From positions 1 to 15,457 of the forward strand of contig CBDUYN010000217.1 of assembly GCA_965371445.1 (NCBI GenBank): a stretch of DNA of 15,457 bases, given 5' to 3'. A program made the translations under genes and the position numbers. The notes under the pieces were generated by a model, which was given only the letters and a program-made list of their open reading frames with translations, was not told where the DNA came from and did no database searches. Positions 1 to 6,615 of this stretch are shown in pieces; position 1 is the first letter of the stretch, and every line of letters begins with the position of its first letter. This stretch comes from DASWIG01 sp965371445. GTDB taxonomy: Bacteria; Acidobacteriota; Thermoanaerobaculia; Multivoradales; J023.

Positions 1-54
1 CGCCGGGACGCCGGCCGCCGGGACGCCGGCCGCCGGGACGCCGGCCGCCGGGAC
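1..54. repeat. 15-bp tandem repeat inside the truncated VWFA-like gene
   Basis: The unit cgccgggacgccggc is present at 1-15, 16-30 and 31-45, with a partial fourth copy at 46-54. On the minus strand it encodes repeated AAGVP in the linker after the N-terminal domain. All copies are identical, and the array reaches the first base of the window, so the true copy number is unknown. Confidence 0.9.
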
Positions 55-381
55 CTCTTGTGTCGACGCGGACCCCGTCTCGGCGTAGAAGTTCGAGATC
101 GGCATGGCCTTGCCGTCGACGCGGAGCTCGAAGTCCTCGCGCGAGAGGCCCGCGACGGATTGGCCCGAGCGGTCGGCGACGACGACGTCGACGTTGATCA
201 CCCGGACGCTCACCCTCTCGGTGAAGACCTCGGCCGGCGTGTCCGAGGTCTGCGATTCGCCACCCTGGGCGCCGGCGGGGCCGGCCGCCAGGACGAGCAG
301 AAGAGCGGCGAGGAGGAATAAAGCGCCCGGGAAAGCGGGCACGGAGTCGGTGGACAGACGACCTGACGACATGTGTTGCAT
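1..381 (-). CDS. VWFA-related acidobacterial protein, N-terminal part only (truncated at the window edge)
   Basis: Only the first ~127 codons are present; the gene runs off the left edge. The ATG at 381 opens a frame with a hydrophobic signal segment (LFLLAALLLVLAAG) and an AGA-Q type cleavage site, so the product is probably exported. It continues with VRVINVDVVVADRSGQSV, then GLSREDFELRVDGKAMPISNFY. This is the conserved 'VtDksG..V.gL..eDFel..DGk...i..FY' block at the start of VWFA-related acidobacterial proteins, and it closely parallels the complete paralogue at 6615-8363 (VFVTDKSGASVMGLAQEDFELLLDGK). The following linker is built from AAGVP units. A GAGG lies 12 nt before the ATG, so the in-frame ATG at 372 is an alternative start. 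The von Willebrand A domain itself would lie outside the window. Function unknown; the family is secreted and often multicopy in Acidobacteriota. Confidence 0.75.
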   Translation of the reverse strand, partial: MQHMSSGRLSTDSVPAFPGALFLLAALLLVLAAGPAGAQGGESQTSDTPAEVFTERVSVRVINVDVVVADRSGQSVAGLSREDFELRVDGKAMPISNFYAETGSASTQEVPAAGVPAAGVPAAGVPA

Positions 382-462
382 CTTCAAGGGGGACCTCACG
401 GCTGTCGGGCAGGAGGGGGGGGGGTTGCGTTCGTGGGACGGGCGCCGCACGGCGGCCCGCTC

Positions 463-471
463 TGCTATAGT
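463..471 (+). promoter_or_regulatory. Possible extended -10 element for the carbamoyltransferase operon
   Basis: TGCTATAGT matches the extended -10 pattern TGnTATAnT except for one base. It lies about 180 bp before the ATG at 650. No convincing -35 is visible upstream, so this is a weak call. Confidence 0.3.
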
Positions 472-618
472 GCGGTCACCATAGTACCACCGCAGACGGC
501 TTTTCGCGATCTCGGGCCTGCGGCGCGACCAGACGAAGCTGCCGGCCAAAGTGGCCGTCCTGCTCCACGTCGGGGGGTTCTGTGGATCGTCGTGCCGGTG
601 GCGGGCTTCTTCTGGGAG

Positions 619-643
619 CTGAGCCGCTAGCCCCCGGGCTCAG
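619..643 (+). promoter_or_regulatory. Small hairpin in the leader just before the carbamoyltransferase start
   Basis: CTGAGCC (619-625) pairs with GGCTCAG (637-643) across an 11-nt loop and ends 6 nt before the ATG at 650. No clear Shine-Dalgarno sequence is seen here, so the hairpin could influence translation initiation, or it could be chance in GC-rich DNA. Confidence 0.3.
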
Positions 644-649
644 ACAGTC

Positions 650-2857
650 ATGTCAAAGATCCTCGGCATCTCGGCCTACTACCACGACTCCGCCGCCTGC
701 CTCGTGGTGGACGGCGAGCTCGTGGCCGCGGCCCAGGAGGAGCGCTTCTCGCGCCGGAAGCACGACGACGCCTTCCCGAGCGCCGCTGGGCGTTATTGCC
801 TGCGGGAAGGCGATATCGACGACGCCCGAGAGCTCGACTACGTCGTCTTCTACGACAAGCCCATCGTCAAGTTCCAGCGCCTGCTCGAAACCTACCTGCA
901 CTACGCGCCCGCCGGCCTCAGGTCGTTCATGACCTCCATGCCCCTGTGGTTGCGCAAGAAACTCAAGATGCGCGACTTGATCCGCGACGAGCTGGGTTTT
1001 GAGGGCACGGTCCTCTTTACCGAACACCACGAGTCGCACGCCGCGAGCGCCTTTTTTCCCTCGCCTTTCGAGCGCGCCGCAATCCTGACCATCGACGGCG
1101 TCGGCGAGCGGGCGACGGCGTCGATCGGCCTGGGCGAGGGCCGTAGCGTCCGGATCTTGAAGGAGCTTCACTTTCCTCACTCCCTGGGGCTTTTGTACAC
1201 GGCCTTCACCTACTTCACCGGCTTCAAGGTGAGCTCCGGCGAATACAAGCTCATGGGGCTCGCCCCCTACGGAGAGCCGCGCTACGTCGAGACGATCCTC
1301 GACGAGCTGGTCGATCTGAAGGACGACGGATCGCTGCGGCTCAACATGGATTACTTCGGCTACGCCACGGGCCTCAGGATGACCAACCGCCGCTTCGCCA
1401 AGCTCTTCGGTGGCGGCGAGCGCACCCCGGAGGCGGCGCTCACCCAGCGCGAGATGGACCTGGCGCGCTCCGTCCAGGCGGTGACCGAGGAGGCCATGCT
1501 GAGGATGGCACGCCACGCCTACGAGGTGACCGGGCAGAAGAACCTGGCGCTCGCCGGGGGCGTCGCCTTGAACTGCGTCGGCAACGGACGGATCCTGCGC
1601 GAAGGACCCTTTGACAAGGTCTGGATCCAACCCGCCGCGGGCGACGCCGGGGGCGCCCTGGGCGCGGCGCTCTTCGTCCACCACCAGCTCCTCGGCGGCG
1701 AGCGCGCGGCGGGGGAGACGCAGAAGGGATCGCTCCTCGGCCCGTCCTACAGCGACGAGGAGATCGCGACCTTCCTCGCCGGCCAGGGCGTCGCCGCCGA
1801 GCCCAAGGGCGCCGGCGCCCTCGCCGGACGCGTCGCCGAGCTGCTCGACGACGGCAAGGTCGTCGGCCTTTTCCAGGGACGCATGGAATTCGGCCCTCGC
1901 GCCCTGGGATCGCGTTCGATCCTGGGCGATCCGCGCGACGCGGAGATGCAGTCGACGCTCAACCAGAAGATCAAGTTCCGCGAGTCGTTCCGTCCGTTCG
2001 CGCCCGCGGTGCTCCGCGAGGACGCCGCCGACTATTTCGAGCTGGAAGGCGAGAGCCCCTACATGCTCCTGACCACCTCGGTCGCCGCGTCGAAGCGCCT
2101 CGACGTCGAGGGCGACGCCGAAGGGCTCGCCAAGCTCCGGCAGAATCGCTCGACGATCCCCGCCGTGACCCACGTCGACGGCTCGGCCCGCGTCCAGACG
2201 GTCGGCCGGGATCGGCACCCGGACTTCTACCGGGTGATCGAGGCGTTCCGCGAGCGCACGGGGTGTCCGCTCGTCGTGAACACGTCGTTCAACGTCCGCG
2301 GCGAGCCGATCGTCTGTACACCGGCGGAGGCCTGGCGCTGCTTCCGGCGCACCGGCATGGACGCTGTCGTCCTCGGCCCCTACGTCGTCGAAAAAGCGGC
2401 GCTCGACGCGGCCCCGGAGCCCTTCTGGGGGGACGGTGACGACGCCGAGCCCACCGCGGACGACGCCGAGGAGCACCGTCACGCCCGCCGGTTTGCCGCG
2501 ATCCTGGTGGGGGTCCTGGCCATCGTGGGTACGGTCTCGTACACTCAGGGGCACCCGGTGCGGGCGGTCGTCCTCGGCGGGTTGGCCGTCCTGGTGGCAA
2601 CGACCGCGCTGGCGGCCAGACCGCTCTGGACCATCGTTTACCGCGGCTGGATGAAGGCGGCTACCGCGATCGGACGCGGCATCTCGGCGCTGGCGCTCGG
2701 GGTGGCGTTTTACGCGGTTCTGACGCCGGCGGGGCTTCTGAAGCGGCTCTTCGGGGAGCGTCCGCTGGATACGGCGTGGCGCGACGGCCGCGCGTCGTTC
2801 TGGATCGAGAAGCGGCCGGTTGAGGCGACCGTGGAGCGTTATGAGAAACAACATTGA
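650..2857 (+). CDS. O-carbamoyltransferase (NodU/TobZ/SxtI family) fused to a C-terminal SxtJ-like membrane domain
   Basis: 735 residues. Family enzymes transfer a carbamoyl group from carbamoyl phosphate, via carbamoyl-AMP, to a hydroxyl on a sugar or natural product. The N-terminal Kae1-like domain (about 1-345) shows GISAYYHDSAACLV, the metal-binding HHESHAASAF (H126, H127, H130), TIDGVGE (about 147-153), LAGGVALNCVGNGRI and PAAGDAGGALGAAL. The YrdC-like C-terminal domain (about 395-585) shows GRMEFGPRALGSRSILGDPR, KFRESFRPFAPAVL and VVNTSFNVRGEPIVC. The usual family length is reached near residue 585. From about 610 to 735 follows an extra domain with two hydrophobic segments (about 614-655), a third at about 678-697, then FYAVLTPAGLLKRLFG and SFWIEKR, which match the SxtJ family of small membrane proteins. 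So two normally separate proteins are fused in frame, probably fixing the enzyme to the membrane. First gene of a four-gene operon; the substrate cannot be told. Confidence 0.9.
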   Translation: MSKILGISAYYHDSAACLVVDGELVAAAQEERFSRRKHDDAFPSAAGRYCLREGDIDDARELDYVVFYDKPIVKFQRLLETYLHYAPAGLRSFMTSMPLWLRKKLKMRDLIRDELGFEGTVLFTEHHESHAASAFFPSPFERAAILTIDGVGERATASIGLGEGRSVRILKELHFPHSLGLLYTAFTYFTGFKVSSGEYKLMGLAPYGEPRYVETILDELVDLKDDGSLRLNMDYFGYATGLRMTNRRFAKLFGGGERTPEAALTQREMDLARSVQAVTEEAMLRMARHAYEVTGQKNLALAGGVALNCVGNGRILREGPFDKVWIQPAAGDAGGALGAALFVHHQLLGGERAAGETQKGSLLGPSYSDEEIATFLAGQGVAAEPKGAGALAGRVAELLDDGKVVGLFQGRMEFGPRALGSRSILGDPRDAEMQSTLNQKIKFRESFRPFAPAVLREDAADYFELEGESPYMLLTTSVAASKRLDVEGDAEGLAKLRQNRSTIPAVTHVDGSARVQTVGRDRHPDFYRVIEAFRERTGCPLVVNTSFNVRGEPIVCTPAEAWRCFRRTGMDAVVLGPYVVEKAALDAAPEPFWGDGDDAEPTADDAEEHRHARRFAAILVGVLAIVGTVSYTQGHPVRAVVLGGLAVLVATTALAARPLWTIVYRGWMKAATAIGRGISALALGVAFYAVLTPAGLLKRLFGERPLDTAWRDGRASFWIEKRPVEATVERYEKQH

Positions 2858-2863
2858 AGGAGA
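2857..2863 (+). promoter_or_regulatory. Ribosome binding site that fixes the GTG start of the 49-residue gene
   Basis: AAGGAGA overlaps the last base of the carbamoyltransferase stop codon and lies 6 nt before GTG 2870. It is the strongest Shine-Dalgarno site in this operon and supports the very short gene downstream. Confidence 0.75.
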
Positions 2864-2869
2864 CCGGAC

Positions 2870-3019
2870 GTGCTCTCACTGATCAAGGAATACTGGGAGT
2901 TCCTCAAAGAGGAAAAGAAGCGCTGGATGCTGGGCATCGTCGTCATCCTGCTGCTGGTGGGCCTCCTGGTGACGCTGACCGCAAGCCCGGTGGCGCCCTT
3001 CATCTACGCCCTCTTCTGA
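2870..3019 (+). CDS. DUF5989 / SxtK-like single-span membrane peptide (49 aa)
   Basis: This gene is only 50 codons long with a GTG start. The product begins MLSLIKEYWEFLKEEKKRW, continues with one membrane helix of mostly I, V, L and G (about 20-37), and ends SPVAPFIYALF. The amphipathic W-containing head, the single helix and the terminal APFIYxLF motif are what I know as DUF5989, the family of small proteins next to carbamoyltransferases that includes SxtK of saxitoxin clusters (54 aa). It lies 12 nt after the carbamoyltransferase-SxtJ fusion and 10 nt before the methyltransferase, so it is cotranscribed. No catalytic residues are visible; a role as a membrane partner of the carbamoyltransferase/SxtJ unit is inference. 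Confidence 0.85.
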   Translation: MLSLIKEYWEFLKEEKKRWMLGIVVILLLVGLLVTLTASPVAPFIYALF

Positions 3020-3029
3020 GGACGGGAAC

Positions 3030-4049
3030 GTGGTGGAGGAGGGGGCTCTCATCTGCCCGAAATGCACTGCGCCGCTCGCCGACGACGGCGCCATGAGGTT
3101 CGTCTGCACCGGCTGCTGCCAGGCGTTCTCCTCGGAGGACGGCATCCCGCTCCTCTTCTGGCCCAACGATCGGGACGCTCGCGAGGACGTGACCGAGACC
3201 GTCCAGGCGTTCTACGAGTTGACCCCCTTCCCCGACTACGACGAGATCGACTCGGGCGCGAGCTTGAAGGAAAAGGCCCGCCGGGGGCTTTTCGCGCGGC
3301 TTCTGGACGAGCAGATCCCCGACGGCGCCCGCGTCCTCGAAGCCGGTTGCGGCACCGGCCAGCTGGGCAACTTCCTGGGCCTGAGCGCGGCCCGCACCGT
3401 CTTCTCGACCGACATCTGCCTGCACTCCCTGAAGCTCGGCCAGGCCTTCAAGAGAGAGAACAAGATCGACGCCGTGACCTTTGTCCAGATGAACCTCTTC
3501 CGTCCGGTCTTCCCGCCGGATTCTTTTCACCTGGTGATCGCCAGCGGCGTGCTTCATCACACGAGCGCGCCGTTTAAGGGCCTGGAGACGCTCGTGCGGC
3601 TCACCAAGCCCGGGGGCTTTCTGATCGTCGGCCTCTACAACACCTTCGGACGGCTGCCGACGGACCTGCGGCGCCTCGTCTTCCGGGCGACGGGCGAGCG
3701 TTTCCGCTTCCTCGATCCACGGTTGCGGGCGCTCGAAGTGGGCGAGGCCAAGAAGCGCGCCTGGTTCATGGACCAGTACTGCCACCCCCACGAGTCGAAG
3801 CACACGCTGGGCGAGGTCCTCGGCTGGTTTGACCGCTGCGGCCTCGATTTTGTCAACGCCGTGCCGAAGATGCGGGCGTTCGCGTCGTTCGGGAAGGACG
3901 AAAAGCTCTTCCGTCGCCAGCCGCCGGGCAGCGTTCTCGATCGGTTCCTCGTTCAGGCGGGAATGCTCCTGGGAAGCGGCAAGGAAGGGGGACTCTTCCT
4001 CATGATCGGACGCCGCCGCGCTATGATCCGCCGGAACGAGGAAGAGTGA
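3030..4049 (+). CDS. Class I SAM-dependent methyltransferase with N-terminal zinc ribbon
   Basis: 339 residues, GTG start preceded by GAGGA that overlaps the stop codon of the small gene upstream. Residues 9-29 form a probable zinc ribbon (CPKC ... CTGC). FYELTPFPDYDEID (about 61-74) is a pre-core segment seen in some methyltransferases of this type. Residues 100-205 are the Rossmann core: motif I VLEAGCGTGQLG (about 102-113), the acidic residue after strand 2 in STDICLHSL, LVIASGVLHHTSAPFKG (motif IV region) and LTKPGGFLIVGLYN (motif VI region). The fold supports S-adenosylmethionine binding; the acceptor is unknown. The stop codon overlaps the start of the next gene, so translation is probably coupled. 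Its place between the SxtK-like and SGNH genes suggests the same substrate as the carbamoyltransferase, which is inference. Confidence 0.85.
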   Translation: MVEEGALICPKCTAPLADDGAMRFVCTGCCQAFSSEDGIPLLFWPNDRDAREDVTETVQAFYELTPFPDYDEIDSGASLKEKARRGLFARLLDEQIPDGARVLEAGCGTGQLGNFLGLSAARTVFSTDICLHSLKLGQAFKRENKIDAVTFVQMNLFRPVFPPDSFHLVIASGVLHHTSAPFKGLETLVRLTKPGGFLIVGLYNTFGRLPTDLRRLVFRATGERFRFLDPRLRALEVGEAKKRAWFMDQYCHPHESKHTLGEVLGWFDRCGLDFVNAVPKMRAFASFGKDEKLFRRQPPGSVLDRFLVQAGMLLGSGKEGGLFLMIGRRRAMIRRNEEE

Positions 4050-6535
4050 TGAAGCGAGAATCGAAACGCCAAGCCACGCGGCCCGGGCGACCGCGCCTGC
4101 CGCTCGGCAAGCGCCTCGCCTTTCACGCCGTGACCGTCGTCTTTTTCTTCGGCCTCCTGGAGCTGCTGCTGGCGGTGGCCGGCATCCGTCCCCTCGTCGT
4201 CGAGGAGGACCCCTACGTCGGCTTCTCGTCTTTCCTCAAGCTCTACGAGGACGACGGCGAGCGCCTGCGCACGGCGCCCGTCAAGCTCTCGCACTTCAAC
4301 GACCAGAGTTTCCCGAGCCGGAAGCCCGGCGGCACCTTCCGCGTCTTCAGCCTGGGCGGCTCGACGACCTTCGGACGCCCCTTCGACGATGCCACGTCGT
4401 GGAGCGGCTGGCTGCGCACCTACCTGGCCGCGGTGGCCCCGGACCGCGACTTCGAGGTGATCAACGCCGGCGGCGTCTCCTACGCCAGCTACCGGGTGAC
4501 GAAGCTGATGGAGGAGCTCGTCGAATACGACCCCGACCTCTTCCTCGTCTACTCGGGCCACAACGAGTTCCTCGAACGGCGTACCTACGCCGACATCCTC
4601 GCCGAGCCCGAGGCCCTGACGTGGACGAAGTCGCTCCTCCAAAAAAGCCGCCTCTGGGCCCTCGGACGACGCGTCCAGGCCCGCCGGGAGCGGCAGGCGG
4701 AGCACAAATACGAGCTCACCGGCGAGGTCGAGGAGCTGCTCGAATCCTCCGCCGGCCTCGACTACTACTTCCGCGACGAGCCCTTCCGGCGCCAGGTGCT
4801 CGACCACTATCGCTACAACCTGAAGCGCATGATCCGCATCGCCCGGGGCCACGGCGCCGAGGCGATCCTGATCACGGTCCCGGTCAACGAAAAAGACTTC
4901 TCGCCGTTCAAGAGCCAGCACCGGGACGGCCTCTCGGAAGCAGAGCGCGAGGCCCACGAGAAGCTCCTGTCCGAGGCCTCCGAGGCGCTCGAGACCGGCG
5001 ACCCCGGGCGCGCCCAGGGCCTCGCCGGGGAGGCGCTTGGGGTCGACGCCCTCTACGCCGACGGCCACTTTCTGCGCGGCCGGGCGCTCCAGGCCCTCGG
5101 ACGCTTCGAGGAGGCCGGCGCGGCTTTTGCCCGCGCCGTCGACGAGGACGTCTGTCCCCTGCGCGCCCCCGAGGAGATCAACGCCATCGTCTTTGAGACC
5201 GCCGAGCGCGAAGGCGTCGCCCTGGTCGACTACCGCCGCCTCCTGCGCGAGCACATGGCGGCGACGGCCGGACACCGCAACCTCGGCGACGAGCTCTTCC
5301 TCGACCACGCCCACCCGACGGTGGAAGCCCACGGAGTCCTCGGCCGCGCCCTCGTCGGGCAAATGGCCGAGCTCGGCTTCGTGGACCTCGAGGACGACTG
5401 GTTGGAACGCTTCGGCGAGCAGGTGGCGCGCGAGGTCCACGGCCGCGTCGACGACGAGACCCAGGCCCAGGCCTACAAGAACCTCTCGAAGGTGCTGCTC
5501 TGGGCGGGGAAAAAAAAGGAGGCGGAGAAATACGTCCGCCTGGCGGGGGAGGTGCTGGGCGACGACTGGGAGATCCACTACAACGCCGGCGCCCTCCACC
5601 TGGACGAAGGACACGTCGCCGAGGCGATCCGCAGCCTCGAAGAGGCGGCGCGCATCGAGCCGCGCGCGGCACCGGTCCACGACCTGCTCGGCATGGCCTA
5701 CGCCGCGGCGGGCGACCTCGAAGCGGCGATCACGGCGGGCGAGAAGTCCGTCGAGCTCGACCCCCGGGTTCCCAACGCCTGGAACAACCTGGGCACGGCG
5801 CTGCGAGCCACGGGACTCAACGGGCGAGCTCTGGAGGCGATCCGCCGCGCCGTGGAGCTCGACGCCGAGTACGCCGAGGCCCACAACAGCCTCGGCACGG
5901 TCCACTTCGACCTGGGCCAGCTCGAGGCGGCGCTTGGAAGCTACGACCGGGCCATCCGGCAACGGCCCCAGTACCTCGAGGCCATGGCCAACCGCGGGCT
6001 GGTCCTCGGCGAGCTCGGACGCTACGCGGACGCCGTCACGGCGTTCGACGCGGTGCTAAGACTCGACCCGGGCCTCGCCGAGGCGCACCGGGGCAGGGCT
6101 CGGGCGCTCCTGGGCCAGGGCGAAGCGACCGCGGCACTCGGCTCCCTGGAGGCGCTGGTCGAGCTCGAGCCCGGCGCGCTCGGAGCGCACGTCGACCTGG
6201 GGCACCTCTACATGTCCCTGGGACGCCAGGACGACGCCATCGCCGCCTATCGCGCGGCGCTGGCCGTCGACCCGGGCGACGACCGGCTGCACCACGTCCT
6301 GGCGACGGCGCTGCTCATCTCGCGGCGTTACGAGGAGGGGCTCACGCACCTCGAGCGGGCCCTGGAGATCCATCCCGAAAACCCGATGGCGGCCAACGAC
6401 CTCGCCACCGTCTACGAGCATCTCGGGCGCGCCGGCGAGGCCCTCGAGCTCTACCGCCGAGCGGCGCGGCTCGACCCAGACATCCCGGGAGTGCGCGAAA
6501 GCGTCGCGCGCCTTTCCGCGGGGAAATCCCCCTAG
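4049..6535 (+). CDS. Membrane-anchored SGNH/GDSL hydrolase with an internal TPR insertion and a long C-terminal TPR array
   Basis: 828 residues from ATG 4049, which sits 4 nt after GAGGAAG (4038-4044); GTG 4046 is an in-frame but badly spaced alternative. A basic head and a membrane helix (about 27-45, VVFFFGLLELLLAVAGI) anchor the protein. SGNH blocks are all visible: FSLGGSTTFG (nucleophile Ser ~105), VINAGGVSYASYR (block II), LVYSGHNEF (Asn ~172) and LDHAHPT (Asp ~419, His ~422). Between blocks III and V, residues ~295-366 look like two TPR units (EASEALETGDPGRA ... LRGRALQALGRFEEA). From about 460 to the end there are some ten TPRs (for example NNLGTALRATGLNGRALEAI). The family cleaves or transfers ester-linked acyl groups; TPRs bind partners. 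In this operon it occupies the place of the GDSL lipase SxtL. Last gene of the operon; its 3' end enters a perfect inverted repeat. Confidence 0.88.
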   Translation: MKRESKRQATRPGRPRLPLGKRLAFHAVTVVFFFGLLELLLAVAGIRPLVVEEDPYVGFSSFLKLYEDDGERLRTAPVKLSHFNDQSFPSRKPGGTFRVFSLGGSTTFGRPFDDATSWSGWLRTYLAAVAPDRDFEVINAGGVSYASYRVTKLMEELVEYDPDLFLVYSGHNEFLERRTYADILAEPEALTWTKSLLQKSRLWALGRRVQARRERQAEHKYELTGEVEELLESSAGLDYYFRDEPFRRQVLDHYRYNLKRMIRIARGHGAEAILITVPVNEKDFSPFKSQHRDGLSEAEREAHEKLLSEASEALETGDPGRAQGLAGEALGVDALYADGHFLRGRALQALGRFEEAGAAFARAVDEDVCPLRAPEEINAIVFETAEREGVALVDYRRLLREHMAATAGHRNLGDELFLDHAHPTVEAHGVLGRALVGQMAELGFVDLEDDWLERFGEQVAREVHGRVDDETQAQAYKNLSKVLLWAGKKKEAEKYVRLAGEVLGDDWEIHYNAGALHLDEGHVAEAIRSLEEAARIEPRAAPVHDLLGMAYAAAGDLEAAITAGEKSVELDPRVPNAWNNLGTALRATGLNGRALEAIRRAVELDAEYAEAHNSLGTVHFDLGQLEAALGSYDRAIRQRPQYLEAMANRGLVLGELGRYADAVTAFDAVLRLDPGLAEAHRGRARALLGQGEATAALGSLEALVELEPGALGAHVDLGHLYMSLGRQDDAIAAYRAALAVDPGDDRLHHVLATALLISRRYEEGLTHLERALEIHPENPMAANDLATVYEHLGRAGEALELYRRAARLDPDIPGVRESVARLSAGKSP

Positions 6536-6615
6536 CCCCCTTTCCTAAAGGGGGGTCCAGATTTCGGATTCTTCTCTGAACCCCCCTTTAGGAAAGGGGG
6601 CTAGGGGGATTTCCC
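6521..6615. repeat. Perfect 35-bp inverted repeat between convergent genes (palindromic element, probable two-way terminator)
   Basis: The arm at 6521-6555 is the exact reverse complement of the arm at 6581-6615, with a 25-nt spacer. Each arm itself contains a nested hairpin (CCCCCTTT-CCT-AAAGGGGG). The left arm includes the last codons and stop of the SGNH/TPR gene, and the right arm reaches the first base of the stop codon of the VWFA gene. It can end transcription from both sides. The TCCCCCTAGCCCCC type of sequence resembles dispersed palindromes (REP- or MITE-like) known in many genomes, so it may be an inserted repeat. Confidence 0.9.

Larger units (their letters stand above)
382..649. 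other. Divergent intergenic region between the VWFA-like gene and the carbamoyltransferase operon
   Basis: These 268 bp hold no gene I can defend. They contain a run of ten G at 415-424, a possible extended -10 (TGCTATAGT, 463-471) reading toward the carbamoyltransferase, a G6 run at 572-577 inside a hydrophobic but frame-split coding-like stretch (about 530-630), and a small inverted repeat (619-625 with 637-643) directly before the ATG at 650. Confidence 0.6.

Noticed and set aside
1..54. CRISPR-like repeats
   Set aside because: The units are contiguous without spacers and encode an in-frame AAGVP repeat.
58..321. Plus-strand open frame at the left end
   Set aside because: The minus strand here encodes a signal peptide and the conserved VWFA-family N-terminal block.
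653..2854. Open frame of 733 codons antisense to the carbamoyltransferase
   Set aside because: Arises from the high-GC codon pattern; the product is low-complexity, with no recognisable domain, while the plus strand encodes a clear enzyme.
3953..5962. Long minus-strand open frame of 669 codons opposite the SGNH/TPR gene
   Set aside because: Composition is Val/Glu/Gly/Arg-rich mirror coding; the plus strand has catalytic motifs and TPRs.
650..6535. An actual saxitoxin biosynthesis cluster
   Set aside because: No polyketide synthase-like sxtA, amidinotransferase sxtG or Rieske oxygenase genes are present in the window; only the sxtI-L-like tailoring part is seen.
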